DNA of 64,000 nucleotides from JAICMB01 sp963795935 (GCA_963795935.1 CAWCJO010000004.1:1116001-1180000), one strand, 5' to 3'. Shown: positions 1 through 9,205, numbered from the stretch's first letter. Numbers and translations: made by a program. The notes: a model not told the origin generated them from the sequence alone.

Positions 1-132
1 GGCAGTAACGATCAACCATAGACATTCGTTCAACAGGCGCCGCGGGCGAGGGTGAATCGCCGGGCGCCTTTTGTTTTGTTCCTGGCTCTTGAATCCTGTG
101 CTAATCTACACCTTCCCGGACGAAGGAGCGGC

Positions 133-1542
133 ATGGATCCGAAAGCGCTATTAGAGTTCGCCAAGCAGAAGGAAGCCCGGCAGTTCGATCTGCGTTTTAC
201 CGATCTGCCCGGGTTATCGCAGCACGTCTCTTATCCCATAAGCCAACTCGAAGAGGAATCCTTCGAAGAAGGATTCGGGATAGACGGTTCCAGCATCCGC
301 GGCTGGGCGGCGATCAACGAGAGCGACATGCTGTTGATCCCGGACGCGGACACGGCCTTCATGGACCCCTTCGCGGAGACGCGCACCTTAGTGATGACAT
401 CGGATGTCATCGACCCGATTACGCGCCAGCATTACGAGCGCGACCCCCGCTGGATTGCAAAAAAGGCGGAGATGTATTTAAAGAACAGCGGTCTTGCCGA
501 TACCGCTTACTTTGGCGCGGAAGCCGAGTTCTTCATCTTCGATAACGTCCGCTTCGATCAAAACCAGCATTCCGGTTTCTATTTCATCGACGCCGAAGAG
601 GGCCGCTGGAATTCCGGACGCGAGAAGGACAACCTGGGATACCGGCCGCGTTACAAAGAAGGCTATTTCCCGGTGCCCCCTACGGACCATTATCAGGACC
701 TCCGTTCCGAGATGGTGCAAACGATGCTGGATTGCAATCTGGCCATCGAGTGCCACCATCATGAAGTGGCCACCGGCGGGCAGTGCGAAATCGACCAGCG
801 CTTCGACACTCTGGTCAAGTCCGCCGATAATATGATGCTGTACAAATACATCATTCGCAACGTGGCATATCAGTATGGCAAGACCGTAACGTTCATGCCT
901 AAGCCGCTCTATGGCGACAACGGCAGCGGGATGCACACGCACCAGAGCCTGTGGAAGGGGCGCGAACCGCTTTTCGCGGGCGACGAGTACGCCGGATTGA
1001 GCCAGATGGCGCTGTGGTACATCGGGGGATTGTTACGTCACGCCCGCGCTCTGTCTGCCATCATTGCGCCCACGACGAACAGCTACAAGCGCCTGGTGCC
1101 CGGTTACGAAGCCCCGGTCAATCTGGCTTACTCGCGCCGCAATCGCTCGGCGGCGGTGCGCATTCCGATGTACTCGGCGAGTCCGAAAACCAAGCGCGTC
1201 GAGTTTCGGCCGCCCGATCCTTCGGCGAATCCATACTTGGCGTTTGCCGCCATGATGATGGCGGGGCTCGATGGCGTACTGAACAAGTACGATGCGGGCG
1301 AGCCGCTCGATAAGGACATTTACGATCTTTCGCCGGAGGAGATGAAAAATGTTCCTTCCATGCCCGCTTCGCTTGAGGATGCGCTCGATTGCATGGAAGA
1401 AGACCACGCCTTTCTTCTGAAGGGCGACGTTTTCACAGAAGAGTTGCTCGAGACTTATATCAACTACAAGCGCAAGAGCGAGGCCGATGCCATTCGCCTG
1501 CGCCCGCACCCGTACGAGTTCGCGCTTTATTACGACATCTAA
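133..1542 (+). CDS. glnA: Glutamine synthetase, type I
   Basis: Makes glutamine from glutamate, ammonia and ATP in the cytoplasm, the main entry of ammonia into metabolism. The 469-residue product has the usual length of type I enzymes. The start is the ATG at 133 because AAGGAG lies just upstream and MDPKALLEFAK is a typical beginning; an in-frame start at 52 would add 27 unrelated residues. Seen motifs include the beta-Grasp DGSS segment, the AEAEFF and HHHE metal/glutamate-binding segments and the KPLYGDNGSGMH loop. The tyrosine in KDIYDLSPEE falls at residue 397, the same number as the adenylylated Tyr of E. coli GlnA, so control by a GlnE-like adenylyltransferase is expected (inference). 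It stands alone, with no ntrBC or glnB visible. Confidence 0.97.
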   Translation: MDPKALLEFAKQKEARQFDLRFTDLPGLSQHVSYPISQLEEESFEEGFGIDGSSIRGWAAINESDMLLIPDADTAFMDPFAETRTLVMTSDVIDPITRQHYERDPRWIAKKAEMYLKNSGLADTAYFGAEAEFFIFDNVRFDQNQHSGFYFIDAEEGRWNSGREKDNLGYRPRYKEGYFPVPPTDHYQDLRSEMVQTMLDCNLAIECHHHEVATGGQCEIDQRFDTLVKSADNMMLYKYIIRNVAYQYGKTVTFMPKPLYGDNGSGMHTHQSLWKGREPLFAGDEYAGLSQMALWYIGGLLRHARALSAIIAPTTNSYKRLVPGYEAPVNLAYSRRNRSAAVRIPMYSASPKTKRVEFRPPDPSANPYLAFAAMMMAGLDGVLNKYDAGEPLDKDIYDLSPEEMKNVPSMPASLEDALDCMEEDHAFLLKGDVFTEELLETYINYKRKSEADAIRLRPHPYEFALYYDI

Positions 1543-1794
1543 GCCCCCGTTTTTGCATACCAAGCGGCGTTCTTACCGGCACGAGCAGTACCGGAGATAT
1601 CTCGCCGTAGGGTAACCTAGGTACAACGCGGTATGTAAATCTCCTCCTATATGCATGATAATAAAGTTACTTAGGTAAGATTCGCCGGAGCGGGCGCATA
1701 GAAAATGCTCAAATCGCGCGACACTTGGACGAGTCTTCAATCACTTAGCCTGCTGGCAAGCCAGTTGCTTCGCAGGAACTTCGAAGGAGAGGTC

Positions 1795-2694
1795 ATGAAA
1801 ACTTCTAGAGCACCGATGGTAGTTGCGGCCATCGCGACGATGTCCCTGGGAACGTGGGGATGCGCGACCAAGAAGCATGTACGCGAAGCCATCGCTCCCG
1901 TTCAGCAACAGGTAAATCAGACGCAGAAGGAAACCGCTGCCAACAAAACCGCAATCGGCGACCTCGACCGCCAAGTAGCCAGCGCGGATGAAAAGGCCCA
2001 GGATGCCGGACGCAAGGCGACGGAAGCCTCAAGCGCCGCCGCGCAGGCGAACAGCGCGGCTCAACAGGCCTCCAGCCGCGCCGATCAGGCCAACACGCTG
2101 GCTCAACAGGCCGTTACAAACGTCAACCAAGTCAGCCAGTCCCTGCAGAATCTCGACAATTATACGCTGGCCAATACTCTGCAGGTGTTCTTCCGGACGG
2201 GTCAGAGCACGCTGTCGCCGGAAGCAAAGGAACAGCTCGATCAGGCGGTGGGGAATGCAGGCGGAATGCACAACTACATCGTCGAGGTGGAAGGATTTAC
2301 GGATCGGACCGGCGGCAAGGCATATAATCTTGAACTCGCGCGCCGCCGCGCCGATGCCGTGGTTCGCTACCTGACAGTCGACAAGAACATTCCCTTGCGC
2401 GACGTCCGCGAACTGGGCGTAGGCAGTGAATTTCCCAATGCCGACAATCGCACGCGCGAGGCCCGCAAGGAGAACCGCCGCGTAGACATTAAGATCTACG
2501 CTTTGAACCTCAACGGCGCTCCGGCCGGCGCGAATTCCATGAACACAACCACGCCGACGGACATGAATCAAACCACGCCGAGGGACATGAACCGAAGTTC
2601 CAACGGCGCCAGCGATCGCATGAACCGCACGACGCCGCAAGCGAACATGCCTCGCACCACCGGCAATCCGCAGAGTACTCCGCCGCAATTATAG
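1795..2694 (+). CDS. OmpA-family peptidoglycan-binding lipoprotein
   Basis: A 299-residue envelope protein. The start at 1795 follows GAAGGAGAGGTC and gives a short signal peptide ending in a Gly-Cys (TWGC), a weak lipobox because the usual Leu at -3 is missing. Residues about 25-115 are Ala/Gln/Asn-rich heptads likely to form a coiled coil, as in Lpp-like spacers. Residues about 122-240 form an OmpA C-terminal domain with EGFTDRTG, YNLELARRRAD and an N-R-R-V end, the segment that binds diaminopimelate of peptidoglycan. The last 55 residues are a low-complexity Asn/Thr/Met tail with repeats such as TTPTDMNQTTPRDMN. The probable role is tethering the outer membrane to the wall. Upstream in-frame Met at 1705 is less likely. 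Confidence 0.88.
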   Translation: MKTSRAPMVVAAIATMSLGTWGCATKKHVREAIAPVQQQVNQTQKETAANKTAIGDLDRQVASADEKAQDAGRKATEASSAAAQANSAAQQASSRADQANTLAQQAVTNVNQVSQSLQNLDNYTLANTLQVFFRTGQSTLSPEAKEQLDQAVGNAGGMHNYIVEVEGFTDRTGGKAYNLELARRRADAVVRYLTVDKNIPLRDVRELGVGSEFPNADNRTREARKENRRVDIKIYALNLNGAPAGANSMNTTTPTDMNQTTPRDMNRSSNGASDRMNRTTPQANMPRTTGNPQSTPPQL

Positions 2695-2721
2695 AAATCG
2701 GCGGATATAGCGGTAACTCGA

Positions 2722-2750
2722 ATCGAGCCGGGGGTCACCTCCGGCTCGAT
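2722..2750 (+). terminator. Stem-loop after OmpA-like gene
   Basis: A perfect 10-bp inverted repeat (ATCGAGCCGG / CCGGCTCGAT) with a 9-nt loop starts 28 bases after the stop of the OmpA-like gene and ends 43 bases before the next start. Only a weak T-run follows, so it may be a Rho-assisted or mRNA-stabilising hairpin rather than a strong intrinsic terminator. Confidence 0.55.
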
Positions 2751-2792
2751 CCGTTTAACTCCGCCTATTGGCTCCGTTGATACCCTAAGAGC

Positions 2793-4082
2793 ATGCCCTT
2801 CCCTTCGTTGTTGCGGGTTCGCCAGCACTTCCCCGATCGCAGCGTCAAAAATATCCGCGAGGAGATCCAGCGAGAGCTCTCCGCCGCCGCTTTTGCCTCG
2901 CGTATGACGCCCGGGGCCCGCGTCGCCATTGGCGTGGGTAGCCGTGGGATCGCGAACATCGCGACCATTGTTCGCAGCGTCGTCGAATACTGGAAAGCGG
3001 CGGGTTGCCGCCCCTTTATTTTCCCCGCTATGGGAAGCCACGGGGCCGCTACGGCGGAGGGTCAGGCGGATGTGCTCGCCCATTACGGCATCCATGAAGC
3101 AACGATGGGATGTCCGGTGGTCAGTTCTCTCGAGGTCGTATCGCTGGGCAAAACTCCCGACGGCATCGAGGCCTTCATGGACGGCAACGCTTACGAAAGC
3201 GATGGCGTCATGCTGGTCGGCCGCATCAAATGGCACACCGATTTCGCGGGCAAGATAGAGAGCGGCCTGTTCAAAATGATGGCCATCGGACTGGGCAAAT
3301 TCGCAGGGGCGCAACGCTATCACACCTACGCCTACAAGCTGGGTCTGGAGCACGTCATCCGCAGCATCGGCCGTCAGGTGTTGAGATCCGGGAAAATTCT
3401 CGGCGGCCTCGCCATTCTCGAAGACGCTAACCACAATACGGCGCAGTTGACCGCCGTTCCGGTGGACGCGATGGAGAGCAAAGAAGAGGACCTGCTCGCC
3501 CTCGCCAAGAGTTGGATGGGCAAGATCCCGGTTCCGCGGCTCGATGTTCTGATTCTCGATGAAATCGGGAAGAATATCAGCGGCGCCGGCATGGACACCA
3601 AGGTCGTCAACCGCGGCGTTAATGGCGAAACGAATCTGTGGCCCGGCGCTCCCCGCATCGAGCGCATTTACATTCGGGGCTTAAGCGAGAATTCCTACGG
3701 TAACGGCGTCGGCTTGGGCATGGCGGACGTGGTGAACGAGCGTCTGCTCGCGAGGATCGATTGGCATCCCACGCGCATCAATTCGCTCACGGCATCCACG
3801 CCCGCGGCGATTCGGACACCCGTTCATTACCCCAGCGACCGCGAGTGCCTGGAACGCATCTCGACCACGGTCGGCAAAACGGATCTTTCGGAAGTGACGT
3901 ACGGCTGGATTCGAAACTCGCTGGAGTTGAACGAGCTGAAGCTGAGTGAAAACCTGCGGGAGGAAATCGAGAAGGATCCGGCGCTGGAAATATTAGGCCC
4001 GCCGGAGCCGATGGATTTCGATGAGCAGGGAAATCTTGCGGCTACGGTCTTGGAAGAACAAGTGGTAGGAACTGCTCGATGA
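2793..4082 (+). CDS. LarA-like DUF2088 (lactate racemase fold) protein
   Basis: A 429-residue cytoplasmic protein of the DUF2088/LarA superfamily, whose studied members are nickel-pincer-nucleotide racemases of 2-hydroxy acids. Seen: PAMGSHGAATAEGQ in the N-terminal domain, then GRIKWHTDFAGKIESGLFKM, which resembles the LarA stretch carrying a metal-binding His and the Lys that holds the cofactor. This alignment is made by eye. No larB, larC or larE homologue lies in the window, so the cofactor would have to be made elsewhere or a different chemistry applies. ATG at 2793 is the natural start. The gene is monocistronic, with a hairpin on each side. The substrate cannot be told from sequence. 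Confidence 0.8.
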   Translation: MPFPSLLRVRQHFPDRSVKNIREEIQRELSAAAFASRMTPGARVAIGVGSRGIANIATIVRSVVEYWKAAGCRPFIFPAMGSHGAATAEGQADVLAHYGIHEATMGCPVVSSLEVVSLGKTPDGIEAFMDGNAYESDGVMLVGRIKWHTDFAGKIESGLFKMMAIGLGKFAGAQRYHTYAYKLGLEHVIRSIGRQVLRSGKILGGLAILEDANHNTAQLTAVPVDAMESKEEDLLALAKSWMGKIPVPRLDVLILDEIGKNISGAGMDTKVVNRGVNGETNLWPGAPRIERIYIRGLSENSYGNGVGLGMADVVNERLLARIDWHPTRINSLTASTPAAIRTPVHYPSDRECLERISTTVGKTDLSEVTYGWIRNSLELNELKLSENLREEIEKDPALEILGPPEPMDFDEQGNLAATVLEEQVVGTAR

Positions 4083-4085
4083 TGC

Positions 4086-4147
4086 CTTCGCCGGCGGACG
4101 CGCGCGGCCCGGAGGTTACCGGTTGCGCCTTGCGTCCGCCGGCAAAG
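4086..4147. terminator. Bidirectional terminator between convergent genes
   Basis: A perfect 12-bp inverted repeat (GCCGGCGGACGC at 4090-4101, GCGTCCGCCGGC at 4132-4143), extended by an outer CCTT/AAGG pairing across one mismatch, lies exactly between the 3' ends of the DUF2088 gene (plus) and the pilin gene (minus). Position and symmetry fit a terminator serving both. Confidence 0.7.
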
Positions 4148-4149
4148 GG

Positions 4150-4350
4150 TTAGCTGCCCTGGTTGGCGGCGGCCGACAAGGTGCTCGAGACCTTGCTGAA
4201 AATGGTGCTGATGCTCCCGGCGACGGTCGGCATGATAGCGCCGGCGGCGACGGCTACGAAGCCAGCCATTAAAGCGTACTCAATGAGATCCTGGCCGCGT
4301 GTGTCGTTCCAGATTCTCAGTTTCAAAAGCAGATTATTGATCCGTGTCAT
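4150..4350 (-). CDS. Flp family type IVb pilin
   Basis: A 66-residue pilin precursor. It has a short basic leader, then the Flp hallmark GQDLIEYAL followed by a hydrophobic helix (MAGFVAVAAGAIMP) and a small Ser/Ala-rich tail. In this family a prepilin peptidase (TadV/CpaA) cleaves just before the Gln/Asp-Leu-Ile-Glu-Tyr segment and mature subunits build thin tad pili used for surface attachment. A strong ribosome site (GAGGAG) precedes the ATG. No tad/cpa assembly genes are in the window, so this is an orphan copy that would depend on a locus elsewhere. The upstream 180 bases hold two inverted repeats, listed separately. Confidence 0.93.
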   Translation of the reverse strand: MTRINNLLLKLRIWNDTRGQDLIEYALMAGFVAVAAGAIMPTVAGSISTIFSKVSSTLSAAANQGS

Positions 4351-4455
4351 TCGCTCTCCTCTTCCCTGCGACGGATTTAACGTTTCCGTTGCTGTATCGA
4401 AGTTATCATCGGTCCACGATTTGTGAAATCAGAATAAGTCCCTAATCACTATCTG

Positions 4456-4492
4456 AAAACGTCTAAGCTTACTGTTTTAAATGAGACGTTTT
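4456..4492. promoter_or_regulatory. 9-bp inverted repeat upstream of pilin gene
   Basis: AAAACGTCT (4456-4464) and AGACGTTTT (4484-4492) form a perfect inverted repeat with a 19-nt, AT-rich spacer, about 106 bases upstream of the pilin start. It may be an operator for the pilin promoter or the second of two hairpins ending the DUF362 transcript. Confidence 0.4.
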
Positions 4493-4496
4493 GGTA

Positions 4497-4533
4497 CATC
4501 GCCCACTCAGGGTAATGGAACCGTTGGGCGATG
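4497..4533 (-). terminator. Stem-loop after DUF362 gene
   Basis: CATCGCCCA (4497-4505) and TGGGCGATG (4525-4533) form a perfect 9-bp stem with a 19-nt loop, starting 3 bases beyond the stop of the minus-strand DUF362 gene. The location suggests transcription termination. It sits next to another repeat of the same arm and loop length. Confidence 0.55.
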
Positions 4534-4536
4534 CGG

Positions 4537-5518
4537 TCAAGCGACACGGGGCCGCTCCGGACGCAAGTGCTTGAATTTGGCGGTCAGTTCAAACCACGAC
4601 TCGACGGAATGAACGGTTTCACCGCGCTGTTCGATGCGCTGCGCGCGAATGTGGCCCATATCGGCGGCCATGCGCAGGTAGTCCACCTTCTCGGGGTCGA
4701 TGCCCATAATACGGCAGCAGGTCGCGTCCACGGCGACGAAATCGTGCCCCATAACCAGTACTCCGGCGAACTTTGGGCTACCCTGAATCGGGCCGTTGCC
4801 CTCCATGCCCACGATTCCGTCCACTATCGCGAACTTTTTCCGGAAAACGCGCTGCAACGCGACAATCGACCGGGGAATTCCCAGATAGTGCAATTTGTTT
4901 TTGGGCCAGCCGTAAAGCGATCCCGGCGTCAGGCCGAAGAAATTTTTCATGGCCAGAGTCGCTCCCGCCCAATGATGCGTCTTCATTTTGGGCAGCGAAA
5001 TGATGATGTCGGCGCCTAACGCCGTATTGGGGAAATAAAATGTCTCTTCGCCCGCGAAGTTGGCCACCGGACTCACATCGTCGCGATTCAGGTCCTTAAA
5101 GATGCGCTCGAAGCCGGGCGCGGAATGAAAATATCCGGCTTCCTCCGCCATGCCGAGAGTATCCCGCCGGTGGCCCGGCCCTTCGCCGATCAGAACTTCG
5201 GCCGCGCCCAGGATTTTCATGGCTTCATAGGCCGCCGCGATCACGCGCGGGTCGGTATTAATAGCGGTCGCGGCGTTGAATTCCACGAGATTGGGCTTTA
5301 GGAGCACCCGCTTACCGGCCACGTCCAGACCGCAGGCCCGCGCCCCTTCGAGCATCGGTCTGACCAGGTCAAACGAGTACGAAGCTGCGCGCAGCACCGC
5401 GACCGCGGAGTTGCCGGCCGGTCCAACGGGAAGCGGTGGTCCCTTGGAGAGCTTGGTCGCGATGCTAGCCCGAAGCAGTCCCGACTGCCGCAAGACCGAC
5501 AAAGCCGCGCCGGTTCAT
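4537..5518 (-). CDS. DUF362 protein with Tat-like signal; frame change near start
   Basis: A DUF362-family protein (often annotated as uncharacterised or Fe-S-linked; no CxxC cluster is seen here). Conserved segments are KRVLLKPNLVE, GEGPGHRRDT, ISLPKMKTHH, AMKNFFGLTPG and the FVAVDATCCRIMG end. The open frame begins at 5502, but ATG at 5518 overlaps the stop of the upstream gene as ATGA and encodes MNRRGFVGLAAVGTASG, a twin-arginine-type leader, before running into a stop. One indel near 5470-5480 would join it to SIATKLSKG in the downstream frame. The start at 5518 is therefore preferred and export by Tat is inferred. It is coupled to the toroid-repeat gene. Its biochemical role is unknown. 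Confidence 0.8.
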
Positions 5519-6396
5519 GTCGCCTCGTCAGTCCGCAGCAAACGATGATTTCCATCCGGATGGGCCAACGCCTCCAGCGCCGCCAGCATGACGTCCTCCT
5601 CGGCCGGCGGAAAGTCCTCCGGCGCCTGCAGCGTGTCGTCCCAAGTCCGTAGTACGATCGTCAACCAAGCCTTGGCGAGCGGCGATTTCGTCGTGTTCCA
5701 AAAGGATCGCGATAAGGCGACGGCCGAACGCGCTTCAGTCCGCCCTTGCAATCCCAGCAGCGCCAGCGCGGTGGATTCGGGATAAGAAGGCGCGTCCACT
5801 TCCACAGAGCGCGGAGCGCCATGGTTCCAACCTCCATCGAAACAACGCCGCGACAGAATCATTTTCTCCCCCTCGCCGATGCGCAAAGCAATGCGGCCAT
5901 CGTTCACCCGCCGGCGGGCGTTCTTGATGGCGACCAAGGTGTGGGCCGTGGGCTCGATCCAGGAAGAATTGCCGCGTCGCCAGGGCCAGCCGGAGTGAGT
6001 GGTTTCAAAGTCCGCCCGGCCCAGCCCGAATGCCCCTAGGATGCGAGGAATCGCGCTGGTCTCCTCGCCTTTCGTCCGCAGCAAATAATCGAGACCGCGC
6101 GTCAACGCCGGACCCTCTTCCCCCTGCAGCAGGCATAGCGTAACCCCCAGCGCCGACACCCACGTCGCATCCTGGACCTGCGCTCCGGCGCGCCAGCTCC
6201 CGTCGGGCAATCGCCAGGTCGCAACCAGCGTCCAGGCTCGCCGTGTTGCCTCGGGCGCTGCGCCGTGCAAAGCGAGCACCGCATAGGCTGTCGGCTCCAG
6301 CCACGACGATTTGCCGGGAAAATATCCCCAGCCGCCGTCAATGTTCTGCGTTCTGATGAGAAACTCGCGCCGCGCATCCAGATAGAATCCGGCCAT
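5515..6396 (-). CDS. Terpenoid-cyclase/prenyltransferase-type repeat protein
   Basis: About 293 residues with repeated alpha/alpha-toroid motifs: QNIDGGWGYF, LPDGSWRAG, RRCFDGGWNHG, each followed by an E-P-T-A or E-S-T-A helix start. These QW-like repeats are shared by squalene-hopene cyclases, protein prenyltransferases and several non-enzymatic toroids. No DxDD cyclase motif is visible and the protein is about half the size of a cyclase, so enzymatic cyclisation is doubtful. An in-frame start at 6471 would overlap the divergent guanylyltransferase start, so ATG 6396 (MAGFYLDARRE) is preferred. Its stop overlaps the DUF362 start by 4 bp, suggesting a joint, unknown function. Confidence 0.72.
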   Translation of the reverse strand: MAGFYLDARREFLIRTQNIDGGWGYFPGKSSWLEPTAYAVLALHGAAPEATRRAWTLVATWRLPDGSWRAGAQVQDATWVSALGVTLCLLQGEEGPALTRGLDYLLRTKGEETSAIPRILGAFGLGRADFETTHSGWPWRRGNSSWIEPTAHTLVAIKNARRRVNDGRIALRIGEGEKMILSRRCFDGGWNHGAPRSVEVDAPSYPESTALALLGLQGRTEARSAVALSRSFWNTTKSPLAKAWLTIVLRTWDDTLQAPEDFPPAEEDVMLAALEALAHPDGNHRLLRTDEAT

Positions 6397-6469
6397 ACCT
6401 GCATATCGGCGAAATGCGTTCAAACATTTACGGGTGGTCCGGTTCAAGCGAGTTACAGTAAGGTCTGCC

Positions 6470-7550
6470 ATGCCGAAAGCGAATAATTACGGCTTGATCC
6501 TGGCCGGCGGCCGCGGCACCCGCTTCTGGCCGCGCAGCCGCCGCGCCCAGGCAAAACAGGTCCTGCGCTTCGTAGGCGAGCGCTCCCTCATTCAGGCCAC
6601 CGTCGATCGCCTCGCTCCCGTTCTACCGCCCGAGCGCATCTGGGTTCTCACCAACACGCACCTCGAAGACGAAATCCGCCGCCAGTTGCCCGAAGTTCCC
6701 TCCCGCCAAATCCTGGCCGAACCGGCGCAGCGCAACACCGCGCCCGCGATCGGCTTGATGGCCCACATCCTGCACTCCCTCGATCCCGAATCCGTCATGG
6801 GCGTCTTCCCCGCCGACCACATTATCGGCAAGCCGGCCCGTTATCTGCGATTCGTGCGCCCGGCATTTAAGGCCGCCGCGCAGGGGAAAATAGCGGTGCT
6901 GGGAATTCAGCCCCGCTGGCCCGAAACCGGCTACGGCTACATCGAATTTCCAAATGGCGTTGGAGGAGGCGCCCTCGACCTTCAACCCGTTCGCCGCTTT
7001 CGCGAAAAACCCGACCTTGCCACGGCAAAGAAGTTCGTAAAAGGCGGACGGTTCTACTGGAATGCGGGCATGTTTTTCTGGAAAACAGCGGTGCTGCTCG
7101 ACGCTCTGCGCCAGTTTCTTCCCAAGACGGCGTCGCTTCTTGCCGCGCTTCCGCCGTTTGCCGACGAACGATTCTCCTCCGCTCTCAACGAAAGCTTTCC
7201 CCGGTGCGAGAACATCTCCATCGATTACGCCGTTCTCGAAAAGGCCCGCAACGTCGTCGGATCTGGCCGCGGACGATATCGGCTGGAACGATGTCGGAAG
7301 CTGGAACGCCGTTTATGAGCTGCTGGCTCGCGACGGCAACCGCAACGTGACTCGCTCGGAAACTCTCATTCATTCGAGCGCGGGCAATTACGTCGACGCC
7401 CCGCAGAAACTCGTCGCTCTGCTGGGCGTGAACGATCTCGTGGTCGTCGATACTCCGCAAGCGCTGCTCATCGCCGACCGTTCGCGCGCCCAAGAGGTCG
7501 GCGAGCTTGTCAAAATGCTCGAAAATCAAAAGAGGGACGATTTGTTGTGA
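6470..7550 (+). CDS. manC: Mannose-1-phosphate guanylyltransferase (one frame change)
   Basis: Transfers GMP from GTP to mannose-1-phosphate, giving GDP-mannose for polysaccharides and glycoproteins. N-terminal LAGGRGTRFWPRSRRAQAKQVL is the nucleotidyltransferase signature, followed by FPADHII, ETGYGYIE and FYWNAGMFFW. The first frame ends at 7318. Similarity continues in the next frame from about 7260 (DIGWNDVGSWNAVYELL, VVDTPQALLI), so one base is inserted or two are lost near 7255. Length without the C-terminal isomerase domain fits monofunctional enzymes of about 360 residues. ATG 6470 is chosen because MPKANNYG precedes the signature directly. The stop overlaps the next start as GTGA. 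Confidence 0.85.
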
Positions 7551-8755
7551 AGTGGTTCTGTTTTCTTCCGTTGTTTGGAGCCGCGCTATTTTCGCAACCG
7601 CTGCCCCCTCCAGTTGACCGCGCCACGGAATTCGTCGCGCTCGTCGCCAAGGGCGATTTCGAAAGCGCCACCTCGTATTTCGATCCCACGATGCACTCCG
7701 TGGTTCCGCCGGATAAGCTCGCAAGTCTGTGGCAAGATCTTCAAGGGCAGGAAGGGGCCTTCCAGTCCCAGAGCGGTACTCGGATGGAGGAGCAGCAAGG
7801 TTATCGCATCGTCTATGTCACGTGCCAGTTTGCGAACGGCAAGCTTGACGTGAAACTCGTCTTCGACAAAGACGGCCGCATCGCCGGTCTCTTCACCACG
7901 CCCACGCCTTCTGAGACGCAAGCGCCCGCCGCGCCGCCCGCTACGGTCGTCGAATCGGAGATTACCGTCAATGGACTCCCCGGCACTCTCACGCTTCCCG
8001 CATCCGGGCGCGCTCCTTTCCCCGCGGTGGTGCTGGTGCATGGTTCCGGACCCGAGGATCGGGACGAGACCGTCGGCGCGAATAAACCGTTTCGCGACCT
8101 CGCCTGGGAACTCGCGCCGCGCGGCATCGCGGTCTTGCGCTATGACAAACGCCGGCAGTTCCCGAAAGAGTTCACGGTCAAGGAAGAAGAGATCGACGAC
8201 GCCGTGGCGGCCGTTGCCCTGTTGCGCAAGACCCCGAAGATCGACCCCGCGAATGTCTTCATTCTCGGCCACAGCCTCGGCGGCACGCTGATGCCGCGCA
8301 TCGCCCAAGCGGCCCCGGACGCGCGCGGCTTCATCATTATGGCCGGAGCCACGCTGCCGCTCGAGCAGACCATCGTCGACCAGATGCAATATCTCGGAGA
8401 AACGGACCCCGCCAAAGCCAAAGCCACCGCCGCCCAGATCATGAAGGGGGCGCCGCCCAGCTATTGGCAGGATCTGCGCGGTTATTCTCCCGCGGTCGCG
8501 GCCAAGCAAGTCACGCGGCCGTTGCTGATCCTGCAAGGCGAGCGCGATTATCAGGTCCCCATGAAGCAATTCGAAATCTGGAAGCGCGAGCTCGCCGGAA
8601 AGAAGAACGTGACGTTTCACTCTTACCCGAATTTGAATCACCTCTTTCTGCCCGGCGAAGGCAAATCCATGCCCCAGGAATATGACACGCCCGGCCACAT
8701 CCCCGAGCAGGTCATCGCCGACATCGCCGCCTGGATTAAAGCGAACTTGGCGTAG
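7547..8755 (+). CDS. Secreted alpha/beta hydrolase with N-terminal DUF3887-like domain
   Basis: A 402-residue protein starting at GTG 7547, overlapping the preceding stop by 4 bp. Residues 1-18 form a signal peptide (LFGAALFSQP). Residues about 22-120 resemble the DUF3887 cystatin/SnoaL-like fold often found in front of hydrolases. The hydrolase domain has VLVHGSGPEDRDE (oxyanion region), the nucleophile elbow GHSLGG near residue 245, an Asp in GERDYQVP and a His in NLNHLF, giving a complete catalytic triad. Family members act on esters or act as dienelactone-hydrolase-like enzymes. The exact substrate is not predictable. Periplasmic location is inferred. Confidence 0.85.
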   Translation: MKWFCFLPLFGAALFSQPLPPPVDRATEFVALVAKGDFESATSYFDPTMHSVVPPDKLASLWQDLQGQEGAFQSQSGTRMEEQQGYRIVYVTCQFANGKLDVKLVFDKDGRIAGLFTTPTPSETQAPAAPPATVVESEITVNGLPGTLTLPASGRAPFPAVVLVHGSGPEDRDETVGANKPFRDLAWELAPRGIAVLRYDKRRQFPKEFTVKEEEIDDAVAAVALLRKTPKIDPANVFILGHSLGGTLMPRIAQAAPDARGFIIMAGATLPLEQTIVDQMQYLGETDPAKAKATAAQIMKGAPPSYWQDLRGYSPAVAAKQVTRPLLILQGERDYQVPMKQFEIWKRELAGKKNVTFHSYPNLNHLFLPGEGKSMPQEYDTPGHIPEQVIADIAAWIKANLA

Positions 8756-8784
8756 CTGTCTTGCTAGAATAAAATCCGATTCGG

Positions 8785-9205
8785 ATGGAACGAGCCGGCC
8801 GATCTTTCGCGAAACTCAGACTTTCCGGTAAGATCGACACCGATGAGCTCGCCTGCGCCGCTTGGCCGGCCGCCGTCGGCAAACGGCTCGCATCTCATGC
8901 CCGCGCCGTGAAGTTGGTTCGCGGCAAACTCGTGGTCGAGGTGGAAGACGCCATCTGGCAGCAGCAGCTATTCTTTCTGCGCGCCCAGATTTTGAGCCGC
9001 ATTCATCAGGTGCTTGGCGATAGCGGCGTGAACGAAATCGAGTTCCGCATTGCCGTGCCGCGCCGGCCGCCGCGCGTGGAGACCAGCTTCGCCGGCCAAA
9101 GCGCGGCCGCTCTGGCCACACCCAAGCGACGACGACGCCGACAGCATCGCCGATCCCGCGCTGCGCGTGATCTATAAACAGGCGAGGAAAAAGGCAGCGG
9201 GGTGA
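8785..9205 (+). CDS. DciA/DUF721 family protein (frame change near 3' end)
   Basis: A DUF721 protein; DciA members load the replicative helicase DnaB in bacteria lacking DnaC. Seen: AWPAAVGKRLASHARAVKLVRGKLVVEVEDAIWQQQL in pieces, the usual conserved strand-helix core, then LFFLRAQILSRI. The open frame ends at 9177 with an unnatural Arg-rich tail, whereas the next frame from about 9115 reads PSDDDADSIADPALRVIYKQARKK and stops at 9203-9205, overlapping the gatC GTG by 4 bp. One indel near 9110 in an ACG repeat explains this. The expected product is about 139 residues. Confidence 0.78.
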
